A stretch of 64,000 nt of DNA from Apodospora peruviana (taxonomy: Eukaryota; Ascomycota; Sordariomycetes; Sordariales; Lasiosphaeriaceae): NCBI GenBank assembly GCA_033439685.1, contig JAUEDM010000007.1:868001-932000 (forward strand), in the 5' to 3' direction. Each line of letters begins with the position of its first letter. Position 1 is the stretch's first letter. A program made the translations under genes and the position numbers. Positions 54,592 through 64,000 of the stretch are shown here, piece by piece. The notes under the pieces are model-generated. The model worked only from the letters and a program-made list of their open reading frames with translations. It had not been told where the DNA came from and searched no databases.

Positions 54592-56789
54592 ATGGCCGCC
54601 TCCCGTCGGGGCCAGCCGCCCCTTTCTGTGCGACTGCCTCTGCAGACCCCGTCCTCGTCTACCATGCTCCCGGACCTGCCGCCCATCTTGGCCCTTTTCC
54701 TCATCGACTTCGACGTCAAGGCCGGCTACACCATTGTCTGGAAGAAGGCCGTGCCCGGGCTGGAGTTGGATGGCGTCGTCGAGTACAAGAGCTTGCCATC
54801 CGGCCTGCACAGCGTCTCCGAAGACCTGATATACTTTGTTCACGATGGCGGGCATGCCGGCCTGAGCGCCTTCGTCAATGCTAGGACTGAAGAGGAGGAG
54901 ACCCGCCATGCGCGCATGATCGCCGTCGGCGTACTGGTGCCGCTTAGTTACGGGCGTCTTGGACGCGCGTGGCGCCATGCCGATAGCCTGAAGGAGATGG
55001 CCAGGTAAGCACTCTGTCTGAGGTTTGGATAAGTGCATTGCTAACCTGCGCAGTGCATTGGCTACAGACAGGACACAGACCCAACCCCTGGAGGAGTACT
55101 GGGAAGAGAACGGAGCACCCGATGCCTCGGCTCCTCAACCCTTGAGGGAAACGCCGCTGGACTCGCCTGCTTTGAGCTTCAAGTCCGGCCGCCCGGGACC
55201 GGGGAAAGGTCATACTAGGAATCGGTCTGCCTCTGACGGCGCCGCCTTGATACCCCCAGGCCACCGACTCTCACCTTATCACCCTGCGTGGAGCCTCACC
55301 TCGTTACTGGACACGTTCGGGCCCCTGATCTTCCCTATCCACCGCGCTGCATTGTTACGGAAGCGCATTTTGATATCGACTCACGCCCCAGTACATGAGG
55401 CTTGTAACTTTGGTATAGCATCGATCCTACACTGAATAGGTGTGTCCCACTAACATCTCTCTGCCAGTCTATGATATTTCCGTCTTATCAAATATTCCGC
55501 TATCCATCTGTGATGTAGTCGAACCGTCAGCCTCCGTCCAGCGTCTGAGACCACTCTTCAATATCGGAGTACACGACATCTCCTATCTCCTAGAGCATCA
55601 AGCCGCCATGAAGCGTGCCCGGGATGCTGCTGACGATGACACCGCCGTTGCCGAGGATGCAACCGCCGGCTGGGTGGCCTGCACGACCGATAGCATCCTC
55701 GCCATCAAAGAGGGCCTGTGGGACATGCTAATCACCCTACCACCGGCATACTCGTCCAACGCCAAGGAACGCGTTTGGCCAACGGTGGAGTGCCCCAAGG
55801 GGGCCCCGGTGAAAGCGACGCAGCGAGACCTCCGTCGATTCCGCGCGCTCAGAGTAGGTCTTGGGCGGTTCGCGGCGACGACGACATACACCCCCGCTGC
55901 TGCCACACAACAGCCGCAGCAGCCCGGCAACCGCAGCCCCGCGCGCTCAGAGAGCACAGAGTCCTCTTCACCGGCGGCAATCCGGCTCTCTCAGCAACAA
56001 GCCGGTTCACGACCGGGAACTTCGTCAGGCCCCGTCGCCAGTGGTGCAACACGCCGTACTCTCGTCGCAGGCGCCCTCGTCGCTGGTGCCGACGAGGACG
56101 CGGATAAGATTATTGAACCGAGTACTTGGGCCGCCCTGGCTTACAACGGGTTCATGTGGTGGGCCTCGGCCGGCGAGCAAAAGCGTAATGACGAGGTGGA
56201 GGAGTCGTCGCACGACATGGCTTTGCTGGAGGACATGACGCCTCCGTCCATGTCGATGCCGCCGTCGCAGCGAAAGTCAAGCTTTGGTGCGGCCTCTAGC
56301 GCCGGGCTCGGCGTCGGTGGTGTCGTGGACTCGGTATCGTCCCTGACGGCCCGAAGAGCCGGAGCGGGAGGAGACGACGACGAAGCACGCGTTGAATTGG
56401 CTATTATTGCGTATTTCCACCGGCTGACGACGTCGATACTTGGTGTTTTAGCGGATATTGTTGATAGTTCGGATGATGACGATATGCTTGATGCCGATTT
56501 CGAGGCGGCTGTTGCTGCTCAACAAGCCGCCTTGGACGGAAGCGGTGGGGAGCAGAGTGGTGGTGAGGATACGGCTGCGTTGCTTCAAAATCAGGACAAC
56601 AACGAGGATGAGTATGGGGCTAGTAGGGGCTGGGTTCGCGTCGACAGTGAGGCGCTGGCGCACATGGGGCTGGATGTGTGGAGCAAGACGGATGCCGAGT
56701 TTATTAGGGCGCTGACGGCGAGGTATTTTGGGCGGAAGGCGTATGTTGAGCTGAAGGGTGTTGAGGTTTGTGGGCTAAGGGTTTGCTGA
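54592..56789 (+). CDS. DENND11/DUF2347-type protein (DENN-like trafficking regulator)
   Basis: Three exons, 54592-55004, 55054-55412 and 55468-56789, 697 residues; introns are 49 and 55 bp. The N-terminal block LPPILALFLIDFDVKAGYTI then LDGVVEYKSLPSGLHSV and DLIYFVHDGGHAGLSAFVN is the opening of the DUF2347 family, which belongs with longin/DENN-type proteins. A conserved middle part follows (HRLSPYHPAWSLTSLLDTFGPLIFPIHRAALLRKRILI) and the C-terminal half has a Ser/Ala-rich insert plus an ADIVDSSDDDDMLDADF acidic stretch and a last block HMGLDVWSKTDAEFI. DENN proteins act as exchange factors for Rab GTPases; the target here is unknown. A shorter start at 54664 (MLPDLPP) is possible. Confidence 0.75.
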
Positions 56790-57493
56790 TCTGGACTTCT
56801 GGCTGGCGTGTGGCATGACCTGGTATGGGTGAGGTAAATCGAACATGGCATGAATAGTTCAAGGTAAACCTTTGATGTGGTTTGGTTGATGATTATCAGC
56901 GAGAGTGACAACCGAGATAGGTAACTAAGTATCTTGATAGTAATGGGAGTGAAAGCGTTGCGGGTCAGTCAGACTCTTATGTATTTATATTTTCGGCGAC
57001 TCAAATCACTGTATACGGCGAATTTATCTCCTTATGTTTTCCATTGGGAAGATACAATATAACTCGATGTTCGTGTGTCCCTCTCCCCAAGTGTTGGCGT
57101 TTTCGGTCCATCGGCGTCCACGAAAAGGGGCTGCAACCCTAACCCTTAACCTCGCTCTGCCATGAAGCCAGAGTTTGGGCTTCTGCACCCAAAGTTCAGT
57201 TCATCCATGCATTTATTCATCTCAAAAGACTTCATCAACTCATATAAAGATGAACTGATATATCCACGAACAATCGAAATTATTTGCCGACTTTTTCATC
57301 TTGAGTATTTTACATCCTACCTTGACGTTCGTCAACGATTCCGTTGGTGCAAAAGGTCAAACAGAGCTTGATGCTGTGATTTTCCCGAATCGGAGTGAAA
57401 GCTTCAGCCCACTAGGTACAAATATCGTATGAGGCCGCAAACACTCCTCTTTCTCCCACCGATTGGTTACCAAAACCTCGAGCAACAAGAAAA
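56790..57493. other. Spacer between the DENND11-like gene and rmp1
   Basis: 3'UTR of one and promoter of the other. No gene recognised. Confidence 0.55.
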
Positions 57494-58671
57494 ATGGTGA
57501 CGACGACGGAAAATGAAGAAGAGCCACTGCCCTGCCAAAAAGCCATCAATACCCTCGCGCCTGCCCTCGACATCCTCGAACGCTTTCATCATCGCAACAA
57601 GAACCAGCACCGCCTGTCCAAGTGGTGGTCGTCAGCCGACATGCTGCGGCGCCACCTCCGCAAAATGATCGAGAGTCTAGAGGACGGGTTCGAGGAGGAG
57701 GAGAAGAAGGCTAAGGCGTTGTTGAAGAAAAAAAAGGAAACAAGTAATAAAAAGATGGACCAGAGTGGGCATGGGGAAAGGATAGCTTCGCGGGCGGAAT
57801 ATCTGAGGCACATTTTGGTGCCGAGGGCTTATTTGTGAGTTTCTTTTCTTCCGCTATGCTATGCTCTGTTCTGATTTTTTGTTGGAAAAAATTGGGAAGA
57901 AATGATGCTGATAATAGTGTGTCTAGGGCATTTACACAGCTTACTGCAGATAGACAGTTTGCGCATCTCGGCTTGATGCTGCTGGCTACTTTGGCGCAGG
58001 TGGATAACGGGGTGTCTGGTTTCGCGTCGCCCGCGTCGGTATCTCAGCAGACACAGCAGTCTTCTTTATCGTCATCAGCAGCTGGTGTCAAATTGGAAAC
58101 AGCTCAGGATGGTGGTGGAATGATGATGACGGTTGACAACAGCAACGAAGACCTCGGTGTCGCAGTCTCCCGCGACGAGTTGTTCTTCCTTGCCACATTC
58201 TCCGGCAGCTCTACACTGCTGCCAAAACGAGTAAAACTCTCATCCTCGGCTACTGCTACCACTACACCGCCATCGGCGGTTCAGACGACGGCAATTACGC
58301 CAGACAACGAAATGGACTTCGATGCTCTCGGTACCGTCAATGCTGCGGTAAAGCGGAGGAAACGGAAAGAGAATACACGGCACGATAGAGACGAGGAAGA
58401 CGAAGTAAACAAGGAAGAGATACCCAAAGCGAAAAAGAAGCGGAGAGTAAGGGATGATGAAGAGGATGCAAGTGGCGATGATGATAGCGTGGATATCTTT
58501 GGCTCTTCGGCAACCAAGACCACGATCAAAACTAAAAGGGTAAAAGCGGTGGCGGCGGCGCCTGCTGTTGTCGAGAGAACGACAGCGATGAAAGAGACGG
58601 GTGTGAGGAAGAAAAAGAAGAAAAAGAAGGGGGGTGATGAGTTTGATGATATCTTTAGCTCGTTACTATGA
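57494..58671 (+). CDS. rmp1: RNase MRP protein 1 (Rmp1)
   Basis: Two exons, 57494-57834 and 57927-58671, 361 residues; the intron is 92 bp. Rmp1 is the subunit that marks RNase MRP, which cuts pre-rRNA in the nucleolus, as distinct from RNase P. The conserved N-terminal part spans the splice junction: LERFHHRNKNQHRLSKWWSS, DMLRRHLRKM, then RAEYLRHILVPRAYL|AFTQLTADRQFAHLGLMLL. The rest is disordered, with acid/base clusters and several basic nuclear or nucleolar signals (KRRKRKE, KAKKKRRVRDD, RKKKKKKKGG), ending FDDIFSSLL. It is longer than the yeast protein because of this tail. Confidence 0.87.
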
Positions 58672-59255
58672 AACATGACATAGGTAGGTGTGTTTGCCGG
58701 TTCACGTATACTGGTTCACGTAGTGTAGATCAATACCCAAGTCTCTACGGATTACCAACTTCTCCCTTTCGAAATGACTCTTCATCCGGGTTTGTGGCCA
58801 TGGTCACCATCACTTTCCACCGTTGTTACTAGGTATAGTGGAGCATGGAGTTATGTATCTCAATTAAGAAGCTACTCGAAAAAAAAGGAATCCGCATTTA
58901 AATCATATGATTCGCTGAGTACTCCAGGTCACTTATCAACCTGGAGCACACCAGGCTAAGCCTCACCTCTCCTTGGCCTTCCTTGGAAAGCTTCCACCCA
59001 CCGCCCGCCCGCCATTTGAAACAACCCAATGCAGGGTCTCGGGAGCCCAACCAAAGAAACAAACACACGAGAAACACGAAAGAAACCCCTTCTCTTCTTC
59101 CCCATATTCCGTGACGCCGCAAATCCTCCCGGTTTTCTTCAACTACCAGACAAGAAAGAACCACAGCCGCTATCATACCCAGAATCAACAACAAGGATAT
59201 ATCAAAACGCAGATATATCAATGTTGACTTATCTGGCGCCTCTCACGTACGGTCC
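58672..59255. other. Convergent 3' spacer between rmp1 and tup1
   Basis: 3'UTR sequence only; no gene recognised. Confidence 0.6.
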
Positions 59256-61387
59256 CTAATTCACGCGGGTGTACGACCAGATACGTGCCCTCATATCACC
59301 AGAGCCGGTGGCAAAGTACTGGCCAGTCGGGCTTGGGGCGACCGAAATCACAGAGTTTTTATGTCCTTGCAACATAAGCTGGGTGGCGCCAGTGCGAGGA
59401 TCCCAGAACTGAACGCCGCGGTCCTTGGAACCTGAGAGGACCCACTGCGCATCGGGGGTGAGCGCGACACTAAGCACGAAATCCTATAAATGAATTGTTA
59501 GCATTGTTCTTTTTGGCTGTACCCAATGAGCTGGTGAAGCCTACCCTGTGACCCTCGAATGTCTTGATGCAACGGCCCCCCTTAGGTGCCTGCGTGGGAA
59601 TACCGCGGGGTGCGGTCAACTCCCACATCTTGATCGTCTTGTCCAAGCTGCCACTGACAAGGTCACGGCCGTTCGGAGAGAAGGCCACACTATACACACT
59701 ATCCTTATGACCGTCGGGACCCTCCAGGCGCTCGACAAGATAGCCCCTCATATCCCAGACGCGGACGCTCTTGTCGAGAGAGCCGGCCGCCACAAACTTG
59801 GTATCGGGCGAGATGGCAACAGTGGTAACACCGTCTTCAATAGAGAGGGTAGTAATCTGCTGTCCTGTTTCGATATCCCAAAGTCTCACGGTCCTGTCAC
59901 CGCTGCCCGAGGCAATGGTACGTCCGTCACGGGAGAAATCAAGCGAATAAATATCTTGCTCGTGTCCGGCAAACGTATTGCGAATCGTTCTCGAGGCGAT
60001 ATCCCAGACCTGGATGACTGGTTAGCAGGGCTCCTTAACAAAGATTCTCGGCGAGGTGGGACATACCCTAATCAGCTTGTCCTCTGCTCCAGTTGCCAGA
60101 TATTTGCCGTCAGGGCTGAAGCAGACGCTTCTGATATACAAGTCTCCGTTCAAGTCAATGTTTTCGTCCTGGAGGACGCACAGCTTTTCGCCCGACTCGA
60201 CATCGTAAATTTGAGCTGATCTGTTACATCCAGTGGCAACAAATTTACCATCTGCACTGAACCTGACGCAGCAGACCACGCTTTCGTGATTGAGCGTGTG
60301 AACCAGGTCGACGTCCAGCACACGAGGGACAGTCTGGTTGAAGATAACCCACCAGTCGTCCTTCATCTTCTTGCTGTGATTCGGAAGACGCTCCGGGTCG
60401 AGGTCACTCAGGGAGTTGTTCTGAGGAGGCGGAGGTGGTGGTTGATGCTGGCCCATGCGTTGAGCGTGATCTGGTGTAGGATGAGACGACACTTGCGGCG
60501 ACTGGGCAGGCCCATTATATGGGATTGGGGTGTTGATCTGGGGGGTAGCCGGGCCTCCAGCCGGGGGTCTCCCGATCGCTCGCTTGTTGGGGCCAGGGGA
60601 AGCGGTGCTCGGAGGCGGCTGCGAAGGGAAGCCACCGGGTGCCGGCCCTTGGGGATACTGCTGCTGAAAAGGGGGCTGCTGGGATGGAGGAGGAGGCGGA
60701 GGAGGAGGGCCATGCAGTCCTGGGGGTGCAGGAGGCATCTGGGGAGGTTGTTGCTCTTGCTGCGGCGGAGGGGGGGGGGGAGCCAACCCAGCCTGTCCGC
60801 CCTGGCCCGCCATTATCGCCCCAAAGACGTTGCTGCCCATGCCGATGGAAGGCGGTGGCTGCTGGGAAGGGCCAGCATGTTGTGGGGGTGGGTTCATGTT
60901 CCCGGGGGGGCCTCCGCGGTTCTCGAGCTGACGGCGCAACATGGCAATCTCCTCTTCGTACCTGTTTCAAAACATGACGTGTCAGCCTGTCTGCAACGCC
61001 TTGCTAAGTGCTGACATTTACACTCGGGGCTTACTTGGACTTCAAGTTGAGGTGCGTTTGCTCCATCTGATACACTCGCTCTCTAATCAGCTGCATTTCG
61101 TTGGTATGTGTTTGAACTGTATACGGCAAAACTATTAGCTTCTCGTCCAGTCGAGCAATGGTGCATGCAGAGCAGGGGGATCCAATTCCAATGCCTCTGT
61201 GCCCACAAAACACCATCAAAGCCCAGGAGAGTTTGGCAACCATACGTTGATGCTCATAAGTTGTCTCGGACTGGCGGATTTGCGACTCAAATTCAAGGCG
61301 GACCTGATCGAGGAGCTCATTCAGGCGAGCCGGCCCGTTGGGCGGAGGCGGACCGGCGATGCCACGATGCCCACCGTACATCGACAT
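59256..61387 (-). CDS. tup1: Transcriptional corepressor Tup1 (RCO-1)
   Basis: Five exons, 61387-61246, 61116-61035, 60961-60067, 60009-59545 and 59483-59256, 603 residues; introns are 129, 73, 57 and 61 bp. Tup1 works with Ssn6/Cyc8 to repress many genes via chromatin; RCO-1 in Neurospora controls conidiation and light responses. N-terminal coiled coil for tetramer formation (about 15-90, RLNELLDQVRLEFESQIRQ ... YEEEIAMLRRQLE), a Pro/Gln-rich linker (about 95-245), then KDDWWVIFNQTVPRVLDVDL and seven WD40 repeats to the C-terminus (for example VRLWDIETGQQI, VRVWDMRGYLV, IKMWELTAP, VQFWDPRTGA, ARIWSYTRV). Two ATGs lie close together at the start (MSM); the first was used. Confidence 0.95.
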
Positions 61388-64000
61388 TTTATCGGATCCG
61401 ATGGTCTAGCGCAGAAGTAGTAATAATCTGGCGTGCGGGCAACGCTGGCAGTTGTGCGCTGGGCAACGGTGGAGCAACGGTGGTGAGCGGTAGTTGGTTA
61501 AAGGTTTTGCAGATGACAGCCCGCTGAGTGCTGTCGATGCGCGCGCAACAATAACAAAAAAGAATACGGTAGCTCAGGGATGGTATCCACAAAAATAGAA
61601 AGCGGCGACAAGTGATGAAAGGTTGCCGACGACACGCGGGGATTGAAGATAGTCGCGCTCGCGGTTGGGATGGATTTGACGATGCTCCTAGTGCAATCGT
61701 GTCGTGTCCAGGAAGGAAGAAGGGAAAAGAAGAATGGCCGGAGCACTGGAGCAGAAATGGGCGGCGGGTGTGTGGATTGGGAAAAGGCACATCGCCCGGT
61801 CGGTCTCGCAGTGCCAGTGCGTGTGTGCGGTACCGTCCCGTGGGCTGGGCTAGCCAATTCGCAGAAAAAGGCAAGGTTCCAGTTACGGTACGGATACAAG
61901 CTACATACAGACTGTACATGCGGGAGACGCCACCAGCACTCACAGCAGTGCAGAGAGGTGCAAGCCGCCAAGTCACTCAAAACTTTGAGCTCGACATTGC
62001 AGGGACCGGGGTATGGTTCCACAGGGTTGAGTGTGTGGGTGGTGTGGATGCAGGGATGGCAAGGGCAAGGAGAGAGTCAAGGCCGCGGGCTGCCGCAAGG
62101 AGGGCAACAGGGAAGCAGTGGGAGCTAAAGCGCCTGCATAGGAGCGGGTCCCTGGGGGCCCGATGTCAGTGGCTCGTGCGGGCCCTAGCTTGCCCGTTCT
62201 GAAAAGATCTGTGGGGTGCGCAGAATCTATCACGGCCAGATGCACGGGCGGGGATGGGATGCAAAGTGCAAATGCACTGTACGCCGCAGCAAGTCTCATT
62301 CTGTATCCTGCAGACGACATCTGCCTTTCTGCCTTCCGTTGCGTCTTCCCAAAATAATCCTTGTATCTTTTGTTTCCGGTTCGACCACCATCCATTTCTG
62401 TGATTGAGCCGTTTGTTGCGCGCGAACCATCTGTCCTCCTTCTATTTCTTTCCTGCGTTCCGAAACGAGACGCGGGAAATGGTCGGCAATGGAAACGTGA
62501 GCAGGTAGCCAAGAGATCTACCGACGACAACCCCCACAAGCACCATTGTCTATCGACAAGATACAGATTTACGGACAGACATGCCTAATCAAGCTGGAAT
62601 CCGATCTGATACCTCATGAACGCTTTATCTCGGCGTACCTCCTCCTTCAGGTAGACTAATTATCCGGTTCGTCTCACCCACCCAGACGGAGTCACCAACT
62701 CCTCCGCATGCAGTTCATACCGCCGTAGTGTAGGGGTGTATCTTCCAGTACACTCGTCTCTACATCTTTCCATACGTACACGTACATGTGCCTACCTTAC
62801 GCATTTGCTGCAGTACGCTAGGAACTGCTCCTGCAGGCGGCTCGGTATGGCCCCCTCATTGTCATCCACCAACGCCCAGACGTGGCCATAGCAAGGTCTG
62901 GTGGGTAGATGAGCTGATGGGTTACCTACCCGTTTCGGCTCACCTGGGCTAATTTCTCCCCCTGGATACCTCAACAACATCCCGCAGGCCGTGTACGATG
63001 ACGGCCTGCATTTCTTCGGCTTGGGGTGTTTCTGTATTGCTGCCACATGTACACCACACGTGTATAACCGGACGTCGTACTCTATTCCGTGCATTTGGCT
63101 TGTGTGGAGCGCCATAAGCGATCAGCCTCGGGATCTCCTCCGCCTGAGGGCCCCTGGTCGTCCCCGCTGTGGCTTTTTCTCGCTTGGTTGGGCGAGAGCC
63201 TCTCTCATCCTTTATTTGCTTCGCATGCCCATCCATGTACGTACAGACTGTACCCGGCTTGCACAACTGTGTGGCAGTTCCAAACTGGGCAGTCATGTGG
63301 TCAGCAACACATGCTGAACGAGCGTGATAGGGGATTTCCGTTTTGCTGCACGCATCCTCTCGCTGGTTTCCGCGGTCCCACGTTCCTAACGAGTATTGGT
63401 CCTCTGCGTCTCTCTTCCCCCGTTCCCCGCGCATTATCATCCCGACAGACAAGACCAGAAAGGGCAAATCGGTCAAAGTAAAGAGCCGAGTGGTCCGCCT
63501 CCGTTCAGCCTCACACCGCCCTTGCCCCATGCTTGTCATTGTGTCTTGGCATGATGATGTCTCGGTCAACCGACCCCTGAATCCAACAAACTCCAGTCCC
63601 AAGCTGACAGATGACCATCACGCAACAAATTCTCCTTCACCTACCGCTAACGATGCATCGAAGCAGCACTTGTTGATTAAATTACTCATTGGCACCAACT
63701 GGCCACTGATTTTGTCCTGGGTTAGGTGTGATAGCCAACCAATATGGATAACCCGGCTGAATAGGGTTCTCACTACGCCCCGAGACCAACTTCCAGGCAA
63801 CTATTTCAAGCTATCGAAATCTACGCTATCTCCTGAGGCGCCTCGTTCCAGTTTATGCCAGCGAATAGATTCCTTCGGTCTAGTCGAGACAATTCAGTAG
63901 CTGGCCTTCCTCGGTCATTCATCATCACCGTGGCAGCCGTGGTTTGATCACATACATCGGCTTTCAGAGCGCCTTGTCCAACACCAAAAGCTGACTCAAA
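61388..64000. promoter_or_regulatory. 2.6-kb upstream region of tup1 to the window edge
   Basis: Probable long promoter and leader of tup1; many frames on both strands overlap without family motifs. I recognise no second gene before the right edge. Confidence 0.45.

Noticed and set aside
62949..63602. 217-codon minus-strand frame near the right edge
   Set aside because: Overlaps equally long plus-strand frames and has no motif; treated as spacer upstream of tup1.
1..64000. CRISPR arrays, operons, phage or intact transposons
   Set aside because: The DNA is eukaryotic with spliceosomal introns; no regularly spaced repeats, transposase or reverse transcriptase frames were seen.

Overview
The window is nuclear DNA of a filamentous ascomycete, most likely a member of the Sordariomycetes and probably of the Sordariales. 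The reasons are intron-bearing genes (spliceosomal introns of about 49-202 bp with GTAAGT/GTATGT-type donors and CTAAC/CTGAC branch sites), protein forms closest to Neurospora, Podospora and Chaetomium types as I remember them (TUP1/RCO-1, STE11/NRC-1, PHO85/PhoA, a yapsin-like protease, a mitophagy-receptor family protein), and an isolated 5S rRNA gene lying between protein genes, as in Neurospora. All family assignments come from reading motifs by eye; no database search was run.

Layout, left to right: SAGA subunit Sgf73 (minus, C-terminus beyond the left edge), Pho85-type CDK (minus), Golgi tether subunit Cog1 (plus), a peroxisomal-looking enoyl-CoA isomerase/hydratase (minus), an 18-bp minisatellite, an MFS monocarboxylate-type transporter (plus), glutaminyl cyclase (plus), adenosine kinase (minus), ribosomal protein L8/uL2 (minus), a DDT/WHIM chromatin protein (plus), an Atg43-family protein (minus), translation termination factor eRF1 (plus), prephenate dehydratase (plus), a 5S rRNA gene, an Htd2-type hydroxyacyl-thioester dehydratase (plus), the MAPKKK Ste11 (minus), a large PH-LRR protein (plus), a GPI-anchored aspartic protease (minus), a divergent V-ATPase proteolipid paralogue with a 13-bp micro-exon (plus), a possible micro-gene (minus), a GFA-domain protein with a GC-AG intron (minus), an sn-1-acylglycerol-3-phosphate acyltransferase (minus), a DENND11/DUF2347-type protein (plus), RNase MRP subunit Rmp1 (plus) and the corepressor Tup1 (minus). 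The genes are mostly unrelated housekeeping and signalling functions; there is no secondary-metabolite cluster, CRISPR array or intact transposon.

The most striking observation is at eRF1 (25,033-26,969). The stop codon is UGA in a readthrough-prone context (UGA CAG UUU). The frame stays open for 75 further codons, and a convincing 3'UTR intron lies 250 nt after the normal stop but only 22 nt after the extension's stop. This geometry would let the transcript sense termination efficiency: efficient termination leaves an exon-junction complex downstream and triggers NMD, while readthrough would clear it. Spliced 3'UTR introns in eRF1 mRNA with NMD control are known in Neurospora; the readthrough arm is my inference.

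Second-tier observations are the extra V-ATPase proteolipid gene, a 16-bp hairpin-forming inverted repeat whose arm recurs 2.6 kb away inside a repeat-rich patch, several perfect palindromes in spacers, a TGACTC cluster in the Atg43/eRF1 divergent promoter, and the long gene-free spacers at 34.8-39.2 kb, 45.6-48.4 kb and 61.4-64.0 kb.
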